From the NCBI GenBank assembly GCA_000433455.1, contig HF992490.1, forward strand, positions 15,405 to 21,904: a stretch of DNA of 6,500 nucleotides. Reading direction: 5' to 3'. The translations under genes and the position numbers were made by a program. Of the stretch, positions 1 through 4,286 are shown one piece after another; the first letter of the stretch is position 1; the number at the start of each line of letters is the position of its first letter. The notes beneath the pieces are model-generated. The model saw nothing but the letters and a program-made list of their open reading frames with translations, searched no databases and was not told where the DNA came from. Source of the DNA: Mycoplasma sp. CAG:877 (GTDB lineage: Bacteria > Bacillota_I > Bacilli_A > RF39 > UBA660).

Positions 1-314
1 TCTTGTGAAACAACTCTAATTTTTAAACCATATTTTTCACCCAACGTATCATTAATTTCTTTTAACTCATCATCCGAAATAAGTCTAAAAATACTACAAC
101 CAAAAATATAAATATTTTTAGTATATTCCAAAACTTCCTCAATAATTTCATATAATTTATTTAAATCATCTTTTACTATTTTTTTATCAATAGCATAATT
201 CTTTTTAAATTCTATTGTCATAACCCCATTATATATAACTTTCCCATTATCATATACATGAGTCTTAGTATTACTACTTCCAATTTCTATAATTGCAAAA
301 ACACTATTGTTCAA
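1..314 (-). CDS. Ppx/GppA-like phosphatase, N-terminal part (runs off left edge)
   Basis: The minus strand is open from a TTG at 312-314 to the window edge (104 codons plus 2 nt). The start is set by an AGGTGA ribosome binding site at 320-325, five nt before the TTG; no ATG lies nearby. The protein begins with a short hydrophobic strand and AIIEIGSSNTKTHVYDNGK (about residues 7-25). This matches the phosphate-1 loop (D/E-x-G-S-N-x) of the ASKHA-fold exopolyphosphatase/guanosine pentaphosphatase family. Later come FGCSIFR, in the place of the usual T-x-A-x-R segment, and GLKIRVVSQ at the edge, which resembles the family's 'G-x-x-[IV]-x-[VI]-[IL]-[ST]-[GQ]-E-E' segment. Family members hydrolyse terminal phosphates of polyphosphate or pppGpp in the cytoplasm. 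The acidic catalytic residues after the SQE segment are off the window, so activity cannot be judged. Another ASKHA phosphatase or kinase is possible. Confidence 0.62.
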   Translation of the reverse strand, partial: MNNSVFAIIEIGSSNTKTHVYDNGKVIYNGVMTIEFKKNYAIDKKIVKDDLNKLYEIIEEVLEYTKNIYIFGCSIFRLISDDELKEINDTLGEKYGLKIRVVSQ

Positions 315-496
315 ATTAATCACCTACAATAATTATATAATATAAAGTATTTTATGTCTTTAAAAAGTCATGTATTTTACTAACACAAGTGTTAAGAAAT
401 ACTCCGAATCAAACACATAACATAATTATTAACATTTCAAATATATATAAGATTTTGTTTGCTGTTATCAACTATTTTTTTTATACTTCAAAGTAA
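315..496. other. Intergenic gap with an inverted repeat
   Basis: This AT-rich gap lies between the stop of the HIT gene and the start of the Ppx-like gene, both on the minus strand. It holds the AGGTGA site of the Ppx-like gene (320-325), TATAAT-like tracts at 332-344 without a convincing -35 partner, and the inverted repeat TAACAC-AA-GTGTTA at 381-394. I see no open frame and no clear hairpin-plus-T-tract terminator for the HIT gene, so read-through into the Ppx-like gene is possible. Confidence 0.5.
381..394. repeat. 14-bp inverted repeat (candidate operator)
   Basis: The sequence TAACAC-AA-GTGTTA has two perfect 6-bp half sites around a 2-bp centre. It sits about 65 bp upstream of the Ppx-like TTG start. 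The spacer is too short for a good RNA hairpin and no T-tract follows on either strand, so a protein-binding site is more plausible than a terminator. No known operator was recognised with confidence. Confidence 0.3.
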
Positions 497-958
497 CTAA
501 TTATCATTTAATAAACGTCTTAACTTTTCTATTTTTTCTTCATCTTTGACATATTCAAATCTTTCTTTAACAAAATTTAAAGAACCCCTTTTTTCAAAAC
601 TATATCTTGGTATCAACTGTACATGAAAATGATTCATCGGACCATCACACATAGTACATAAATAAACACTCTCTGCTTCATAAACATCCTTTATTATATT
701 CATTGCTCCCTTAGCAAACACAAAAATCTCTCTACATAAATCATCAGGTATTTCCATCATATCTTTGTAATGCTTTTTAGATGAAATAATCGTATGTCCA
801 GTTGCTCTAGGATTACCACATAAAAAACATTCAAACTTATCATTTTCAAATAACATCATCTCTGTATTATCTCCATATAAACAATTATCATGTTCTCTAT
901 CATAACAAGTAGGACAAATTCCCTTATCCGTAAGCATTGCCGCTGTAAGCTTTTCCAA
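497..958 (-). CDS. HIT-family (histidine triad) nucleotide-binding protein
   Basis: This cytoplasmic HIT-fold protein has 153 residues from the TTG start. HIT proteins hydrolyse or transfer nucleoside monophosphates from substrates such as dinucleoside polyphosphates or AMP conjugates. The triad is N-H-F-H-V-Q-L-I-P-R (H110, H112, Q114): the third His is Gln, as in the GalT branch, and H112 would be the nucleophile. An upstream G-H-T (H55) fits the usual HIT beta-strand. Four cysteines as two CxxC pairs (C15/C18 and C44/C47) suggest an N-terminal zinc-binding element. Start choice: an in-frame ATG exists at 977-979, but it has no ribosome site and falls near the predicted +1 of the -10 box at 982-987. 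The TTG at 956-958 has AAGGTGGTG five nt upstream (964-972). The substrate cannot be deduced. Confidence 0.85.
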   Translation of the reverse strand: MEKLTAAMLTDKGICPTCYDREHDNCLYGDNTEMMLFENDKFECFLCGNPRATGHTIISSKKHYKDMMEIPDDLCREIFVFAKGAMNIIKDVYEAESVYLCTMCDGPMNHFHVQLIPRYSFEKRGSLNFVKERFEYVKDEEKIEKLRRLLNDN

Positions 959-963
959 AATTA

Positions 964-972
964 CACCACCTT
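964..972 (-). promoter_or_regulatory. Ribosome binding site deciding the TTG start of the HIT gene
   Basis: The minus strand reads AAGGTGGTG followed by TAATT and then TTG. This gives a 5-nt spacer, the same geometry as the Ppx-like gene. It favours the TTG at 956-958 over the ATG at 977-979, which lies upstream of this site. Confidence 0.65.
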
Positions 973-981
973 CATACAATT

Positions 982-987
982 ATTATA
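982..987 (-). promoter_or_regulatory. Candidate -10 box of the HIT gene
   Basis: The minus strand carries a perfect TATAAT here. The predicted transcript would start near 975, giving a leader of about 17 nt before the TTG start. The -35 region is weak (GTGCTT at 17 bp), so the assignment is tentative. Confidence 0.4.
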
Positions 988-1073
988 ATATAAACAGAAA
1001 TATTAAGCACTCACATTTTATGTAAAGCTATCTTTTTATTGAAAAAAATAACATAAAACATTTCAAAATTTAA

Positions 1074-1079
1074 TATAAT
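1074..1079 (+). promoter_or_regulatory. Candidate -10 box of the small export protein gene
   Basis: TATAAT lies 31 bp upstream of the ATG at 1110. No good -35 sits at 16-18 bp, and TATTAT/GATAAT tracts nearby are alternatives. It shares the 959-1109 region with the divergent HIT promoter. Confidence 0.3.
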
Positions 1080-1109
1080 TTGATAATATTATAAAAGGTG
1101 ATTTATTTT

Positions 1110-1580
1110 ATGTTAAAAAAGTATTTAATAGTTTTTTTAGTATCAATGGTACCATTGATTGAATTACGTGGAGCAATTCCTTACGCTATAGGTTATAATC
1201 TACCACTTCTTCAATCATATGTCATAGCAATAATAGGTAATATGTTACCCGTCCCAATAATTTATTTATTTGCTCGCCGTGTCCTAGAGTGGGGCTGTGA
1301 CAAGAAATACATTGGCAAGTTTTTTACTTGGTGTCTAAAAAAAGGTGAAGCCGGTGGAAAAAAACTACAAGAAAAAGCCGGTAAAGGCTTATATTGGGCT
1401 TTATTCCTATTTGTTGGAATTCCACTTCCTGGAACTGGTGCTTGGACTGGCACATTAGCAGCTTCAATTCTAGACATGGATTTCAAGAAGAGCGTAATCG
1501 CCGTAATGGGTGGAGTAATATTAGCTGGAATAATCATGGGTATTCTTTCACTTGGAGTTTTTAAAGGTATCTTAGGATAA
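1110..1580 (+). CDS. COG2426-type 'small multidrug export' membrane protein
   Basis: This is a 156-residue integral membrane protein. The segment S-M-V-P-L-I-E-L-R-G-A-I-P near the N-terminus and G-I-P-L-P-G-T-G-A-W-T-G at residues 103-114 are hallmarks of the family named putative small multidrug export protein (Pfam Sm_multidrug_ex). That name rests on weak evidence and no substrate is established. About four hydrophobic segments are visible (roughly residues 5-30, 32-56, 93-117 and 125-153). A basic cytoplasmic stretch (about 64-92, with K-K-G-E-A-G-G-K-K) lies in the middle. The paired helices with Pro/Gly-rich re-entrant-like motifs recall DedA/VTT proteins, which is an inference. Start choice: a GTG at 1098 is in frame but lies inside the ribosome site AAAAGGTG (1093-1100); the ATG at 1110 follows it at good spacing. 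Confidence 0.8.
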   Translation: MLKKYLIVFLVSMVPLIELRGAIPYAIGYNLPLLQSYVIAIIGNMLPVPIIYLFARRVLEWGCDKKYIGKFFTWCLKKGEAGGKKLQEKAGKGLYWALFLFVGIPLPGTGAWTGTLAASILDMDFKKSVIAVMGGVILAGIIMGILSLGVFKGILG

Positions 1581-1585
1581 GAAAG

Positions 1586-1650
1586 TAAAAAAAGAAGGGG
1601 TGCTTCTACATTCAAATGAACTGTAGTAGTAACTCTTCTTTTATTTTTTT
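1586..1650. terminator. Bidirectional terminator between convergent genes
   Basis: The arms 1590-1610 and 1622-1642 form a stem of 21 paired positions with two mismatches and two G-U pairs. A short inner TTC/GAA helix tops it. On the plus strand a T-rich tract (1639-1650) follows; on the minus strand the A-run at 1587-1593 reads as a T-tract. It can therefore end both the export-protein transcript and the MazG-like transcript. The TAA stop of the MazG-like gene (1641-1643) overlaps the base of the stem. Confidence 0.8.
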
Positions 1651-1973
1651 GGAACAACTCTCTCTAAAAATAATCTCTTTTGAAAAGCCCCATTTTTACT
1701 AGCTTTCGTTTCTGCCTCTTTTATAATATCATCTAAAGTAAATCCGTTAAACTCAGCCATTGCCCTAATGAGTTCTAACTTATCAGCAAGTTCTTTTTTT
1801 CTCTCCTCAATAGAGTCTGCCTCTTTTACCTCAATTAGTTCTTCTTCATCTTTTTTCAATAAGGCATCCCAATATTCATCTTCACTCAATACATGGCATA
1901 CTGGCTCTTCACCATTTCTTCTAATGATTTCTGGTATATTATCTCTTACTAATTTATTATAAACCTTATCCAT
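1641..1973 (-). CDS. MazG-like nucleotide pyrophosphohydrolase
   Basis: This 110-residue cytoplasmic protein opens with VYNKLVRDNIPEII (4-17), the signature start of a phosphoribosyl-ATP pyrophosphatase-like/MazG-like family. The metal-binding pattern follows: E-E-E-L-I-E (43-48), then E-L-A-D (61-64), matching the all-alpha NTP pyrophosphohydrolase E-E-x-x-E ... E-x-x-D scheme. The C-terminal K-A-S-K-N-G-A-F segment resembles the family's K-x-x-x-R-G-G-F. Such proteins are thought to hydrolyse non-canonical NTPs to NMP and PPi (house-cleaning). No histidine biosynthesis genes are nearby, so a HisE role is unlikely. The start is secure: GGAGG lies at 1981-1985, seven nt from the ATG. It has its own candidate promoter but could also receive read-through from the sirtuin gene, since I see no terminator in the 71-bp gap. 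Confidence 0.85.
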   Translation of the reverse strand: MDKVYNKLVRDNIPEIIRRNGEEPVCHVLSEDEYWDALLKKDEEELIEVKEADSIEERKKELADKLELIRAMAEFNGFTLDDIIKEAETKASKNGAFQKRLFLERVVPKK

Positions 1974-1991
1974 TTTACTTCCTCCAATAAT

Positions 1992-2021
1992 ATGATATCA
2001 TACAAACCACAAAAAAGTAAA
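1992..2021 (-). promoter_or_regulatory. Promoter of the MazG-like gene
   Basis: The minus strand has TTTACT (2016-2021), an 18-bp spacer and TATCAT (1992-1997). A TG dinucleotide one base before the -10 (1999-2000) makes an extended -10. The -10 lies inside the perfect 12-bp palindrome TATGATATCATA at 1991-2002, a possible operator. Confidence 0.5.
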
Positions 2022-2044
2022 ACGTTTGTTTGAAAAAAATCATT

Positions 2045-2770
2045 CTATTTTAGTTTCTTAAAGATCTCCACCATATCATCTCTTATAACTAAACTAGCAA
2101 TATCATCATAAGGAGTAGGCGAGTCATTTATTATTACTAAGTTTTTACCACCAAATATTTTTACTAAACTAGCCGCAGGCTCAACAGTAAGTGAAGTACC
2201 AGAAACAATTAATAAATCCGCACAATAAATATATTTAGTTGCTACCTCAAAAGATTCAGGTAACATCTCTCCATATAAAGTAACATCTGGTTTTATAATA
2301 CCACCACAACTACACTTTGGTACACCAGTACTATTAAATACATAATCAGCTTTATACTCACGTCCACAATCAATACAATGATTTTTATATATTGTACCAT
2401 GTATTTCTAAAACATTATGACTACCAGCTTTCTTATGGAGTCCATCAATATTTTGAGTTACTACAGCAGCAAGTTTTCCATCTTTTTCTAACTTTGCCAA
2501 ATACTTATGTACAACATTAGGCTTAGCCTCAGTACAATTCATATTTTCTTTATAATAATCATAAAAAACATCAGGCTTACTATAAAATAAAGCACTACTT
2601 AGCATATATTCAGGAGGCATACCATCTATATTTAAAGAGTTTTTTTTATAAAGTCCATTTTTTCCACGAAAGTCTTTTATCCCACTAGCAGTAGAAACAC
2701 CCGCACCTCCAAAAAAGACAATATTTTTAGACTCATCAATTAATTTCTGCAATTTCATAACATTATCCAT
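2045..2770 (-). CDS. Sir2-family NAD-dependent protein deacylase (sirtuin)
   Basis: This 241-residue cytoplasmic sirtuin removes acyl groups from lysine using NAD+, releasing nicotinamide and O-acyl-ADP-ribose. All core motifs are present: the NAD-binding G-A-G-V-S-T-A-S-G-I-K-D-F-R-G (22-36), T-Q-N-I-D (105-109), catalytic H124 in E-I-H-G-T, zinc cysteines C132/C135 and C153/C155 (CxxC ... CxC), K-P-D-V-T-L-Y-G-E (160-168), and S-G-T-S-L-T-V-E-P-A (190-199). Length is normal for bacterial sirtuins, and the active site looks intact. Start choice: a GTG at 2777-2779 is in frame but has no spaced ribosome site. The ATG at 2768-2770 follows AGGTTGTGA, a 7-of-9 match to AGGAGGTGA, by five nt. Bacterial sirtuins often act on acetyl-CoA synthetase, but no such gene is in this window, so the target is unknown. 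Confidence 0.95.
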   Translation of the reverse strand: MDNVMKLQKLIDESKNIVFFGGAGVSTASGIKDFRGKNGLYKKNSLNIDGMPPEYMLSSALFYSKPDVFYDYYKENMNCTEAKPNVVHKYLAKLEKDGKLAAVVTQNIDGLHKKAGSHNVLEIHGTIYKNHCIDCGREYKADYVFNSTGVPKCSCGGIIKPDVTLYGEMLPESFEVATKYIYCADLLIVSGTSLTVEPAASLVKIFGGKNLVIINDSPTPYDDIASLVIRDDMVEIFKKLK

Positions 2771-2794
2771 AATTATCACAACCTATCTACATTA

Positions 2795-2823
2795 AGTATA
2801 ACACTTTTTAAATAAAAACTAAA
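2795..2823 (-). promoter_or_regulatory. Promoter of the sirtuin gene
   Basis: The minus strand has TATACT (2795-2800) preceded by TG plus one base, giving an extended -10. A weak -35, TTTAGT (2818-2823), lies at 17 bp spacing. It sits just downstream of the metK terminator, which supports separate transcription of the sirtuin gene. Confidence 0.5.
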
Positions 2824-2828
2824 ACTAT

Positions 2829-2857
2829 CAAAAAGACAAACCTCAGTAGTTTGTCTC
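2829..2857 (-). terminator. Intrinsic terminator after metK
   Basis: On the minus strand a perfect 8-bp stem, AGACAAAC/GTTTGTCT (2849-2856 with 2834-2841), has a 7-nt loop and is followed by five T (2830-2834). It lies directly after the metK stop codon and separates metK from the sirtuin gene. Confidence 0.8.
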
Positions 2858-2863
2858 AAATAA

Positions 2864-3889
2864 TTACTTATCAAAATGTCCAAATTTAGCTTTATCCTCA
2901 TAACAAATATTTTTTAAGTTTAAATCTCTAATTATATTTTTTGGAGTACATTCTTCATACAATGCTTTATCAGCCTCTAAATCTCCCAAATTAGTTTTAA
3001 TATCTATAGCTAAAGGTTCATCTATTCCAATAGCATAAGATAATTGAATTAAACACCATTTATATTTATCATCAGACAAGACAATTCTTTTAGCAAGTTC
3101 CCTTGCTTTATATGCTCCAGATCTATCAACTTTTGTAGGATCTTTTCCAGAAAAAGCTCCACCTCCAACATTAGCAAAAGATTGATAACTATCAACAACA
3201 ATCTTTCTACCAGTTAGTCCTGCATCTCCTTCAAATCCTCCAATACAAAATCTTCCAGTTGGGTTAATTAAAAACTCTTCAATTTCAACATCATAGTCTT
3301 TAGAAATCTTTTCACAAATATCTTTAATAATCTTATCTGTTTCATCTCTTTCTTCTTCTGTATTTTGATAACATACAGTAAAAGTCTTAATCTTTAAAAG
3401 TTTATTTTCATCATCATAAACACCAGTAATTTGTGCTTTGCCATCAGCTAAGAAACGGCTATCTTCTTTTCTAAGTTTGTCATACTCTTTACTAAGTCTT
3501 TGTAAAATAACCATAGCAGTAGGTAATAGTTCTTTAGTATCTTTACATGCATATCCAAACATCATGCCATTATCTCCAGCACCAGCAACTTCATCATTGG
3601 TACCAAGAGCAATGTCCACACTCTGTCTACCTAAATTGTCAATCACTTCATATTTGTCACTATAACCAACATCTCTTAACACTCTCTTTACAGTAGACTC
3701 TACATCAAGCTTTGCCTTTGAAGTTACTTCACCAGTTACAAATACTTTTCCTTTTCCTCCCATAACCTCAATCCCACATCTAGAATTCTTATCTTGTTTT
3801 AGACATTCATCTAAAAGTGCATCACTTATTTGATCACACACCTTATCAGGATGTCCTCTAAATACTATTTCATTACTATATAATTTCAT
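2864..3889 (-). CDS. metK: S-adenosylmethionine synthetase (methionine adenosyltransferase)
   Basis: MetK makes SAM from methionine and ATP in the cytoplasm and normally works as a dimer or tetramer. Visible motifs are G-H-P-D-K (12-16, H13 and D15 for phosphate and Mg), G-A-G-D-N-G-M-M-F-G-Y-A (103-114), D-G-K-A-Q-I-T (149-155), N-P-T-G-R-F (209-214), G-D-A-G-L-T-G-R-K (221-229) and G-G-G-A-F-S-G-K-D-P-T-K-V-D-R-S (242-257). At 341 residues it is short: E. coli MetK has about 384. It ends at G-H-F-D-K, where longer enzymes carry about 20 more residues. Several loops differ: S-E-S-V-S-E-G-H-P-D-K has become S-N-E-I-V-F-R-G-H-P-D-K, the gating-loop Gln is Asn (N107), and Y-G-G-M-A-R-H-G-G-G is Y-Q-S-F-A-N-V-G-G-G. 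The start is secure: AGGAGGTG (3895-3902) lies five nt from the ATG. Upstream is a SAM-I riboswitch, so expression is under SAM feedback. Confidence 0.96.
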   Translation of the reverse strand: MKLYSNEIVFRGHPDKVCDQISDALLDECLKQDKNSRCGIEVMGGKGKVFVTGEVTSKAKLDVESTVKRVLRDVGYSDKYEVIDNLGRQSVDIALGTNDEVAGAGDNGMMFGYACKDTKELLPTAMVILQRLSKEYDKLRKEDSRFLADGKAQITGVYDDENKLLKIKTFTVCYQNTEEERDETDKIIKDICEKISKDYDVEIEEFLINPTGRFCIGGFEGDAGLTGRKIVVDSYQSFANVGGGAFSGKDPTKVDRSGAYKARELAKRIVLSDDKYKWCLIQLSYAIGIDEPLAIDIKTNLGDLEADKALYEECTPKNIIRDLNLKNICYEDKAKFGHFDK

Positions 3890-3920
3890 AAAAACACCTC
3901 CTAATATAGTAATTATTCTC

Positions 3921-3966
3921 GAGATAATAAACTAGGACCTTAAATAATTTATCAAAGTATTATCTC
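3921..3966 (-). repeat. 9-bp inverted repeat in the metK leader after the riboswitch terminator
   Basis: GAGATAATA (3921-3929) and its exact complement TATTATCTC (3958-3966) enclose a 28-nt AT-rich loop. It lies between the riboswitch terminator and the metK ribosome binding site, so it would fold only in read-through transcripts. There is no T-tract, so it is not a terminator. An adjacent CTCGAG palindrome (3918-3923) offers a competing small fold. Confidence 0.45.
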
Positions 3967-3967
3967 C

Positions 3968-3979
3968 ACATCTTATAAA
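3968..3979 (-). repeat. Downstream arm of a 12-bp inverted repeat bracketing the riboswitch
   Basis: The minus strand reads TTTATAAGATGT, the exact complement of ACATCTTATAAA at 4094-4105, which contains the 5' strand of aptamer helix P1. Its first three T overlap the terminator T-tract and the rest lies beyond it. The complete arm therefore exists only in transcripts that pass the terminator. Confidence 0.7.
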
Positions 3980-4009
3980 AAAAACTCAAGTAACTTTCGT
4001 TTCTTGAGT
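3977..4009 (-). terminator. Riboswitch-controlled terminator of the metK leader
   Basis: On the minus strand ACTCAAG (4003-4009) pairs with CTTGAGT (3984-3990), topped by an inner AAC-GAAA-GTT hairpin and followed by eight T (3977-3984). The competing antiterminator pairs GTAACTTT (4014-4021) with AAAGTTAC (3990-3997), a perfect 8-bp helix. It uses part of the terminator and the last bases of P1, so the two states exclude each other. Confidence 0.88.
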
Positions 4010-4019
4010 GCATAAAGTT

Positions 4020-4105
4020 ACCTTATAGATCTAGCATTACCACCTAAACTAATAGGTTGGTGTGACTTCATAGGGCTAGTCCCTCCATCACTCTTTATAA
4101 GATGT
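4020..4105 (-). promoter_or_regulatory. SAM-I (S-box) riboswitch aptamer
   Basis: The minus strand carries the S-box core: CTTATAAAGAG, then GGAGGGACTAGCCCTATGAA, then ACCAACC and GGTAATGCTAG. Helices read as follows. P1 is AUCUUAUA (4096-4103) with UAUAAGGU (4020-4027). P2 is GUGA/UCAC (4088-4091 with 4062-4065) capped by GGG-ACUAG-CCC. P3 contains ACC/GGU and CCUA/UAGG. The P2-loop CUAG (4076-4079) can pair with CUAG at 4031-4034. This matches the known CUGG/CCAG pseudoknot with a compensatory change. Only three nt separate that strand from the P1 3' strand, so the usual P4 hairpin is not visible. High SAM should stabilise P1 and allow the terminator at 3977-4009 to form, lowering metK expression. 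Confidence 0.92.
4094..4105 (-). repeat. Upstream arm of the 12-bp inverted repeat; 5' end of the metK leader
   Basis: The minus strand reads ACATCTTATAAA, including the 5' strand of P1. It is perfectly complementary to 3968-3979. Counting from the -10 box at 4112-4117, the predicted transcript start (an A at 4105) coincides with the first base of this arm. Confidence 0.7.
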
Positions 4106-4111
4106 AATTTA

Positions 4112-4140
4112 ATTATACTACAAATCCAAAAAAATATAAA
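4112..4140 (-). promoter_or_regulatory. metK promoter
   Basis: The minus strand has a perfect TATAAT (4112-4117) with a weak -35, TTTATA (4135-4140), at 17 bp. The predicted start near 4105 places P1 of the riboswitch at the very 5' end of the RNA. Confidence 0.55.
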
Positions 4141-4234
4141 TAGCTTTCAAATTATTTTTTTAAGTGTGTTAATTTTAATTTAGAAATTCAAGAGTATTTA
4201 ATGTTTCACTATCCCATCACAAATCTAATATATT

Positions 4235-4263
4235 TTGTCTAAGAGTAAAACACATGATACAAT
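4235..4263 (+). promoter_or_regulatory. Promoter of the membrane glycosyltransferase gene
   Basis: TTGTCT (4235-4240), a 17-bp spacer and TACAAT (4258-4263), with TG one base before the -10, form a good extended -10 promoter. Transcription would start about 17 nt before the ATG, diverging from metK. Confidence 0.6.
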
Positions 4264-4286
4264 ACTATTAAGAAAGAAGGAAAAAT

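Noticed and set aside
1262..1657. Minus-strand open frame of 131 codons opposite the export-protein gene
   Set aside because: It lies antisense to a recognisable membrane protein, crosses the terminator hairpin, has no family-like motif, and its composition is that of a complement frame.
1768..1962. Plus-strand 64-codon open frame rich in Ser/Phe
   Set aside because: It is antisense to the MazG-like gene; the Ser/Phe richness is the mirror of its Glu/Lys codons.
3438..3665. Plus-strand 75-codon open frame
   Set aside because: It is antisense inside metK and has no independent support.
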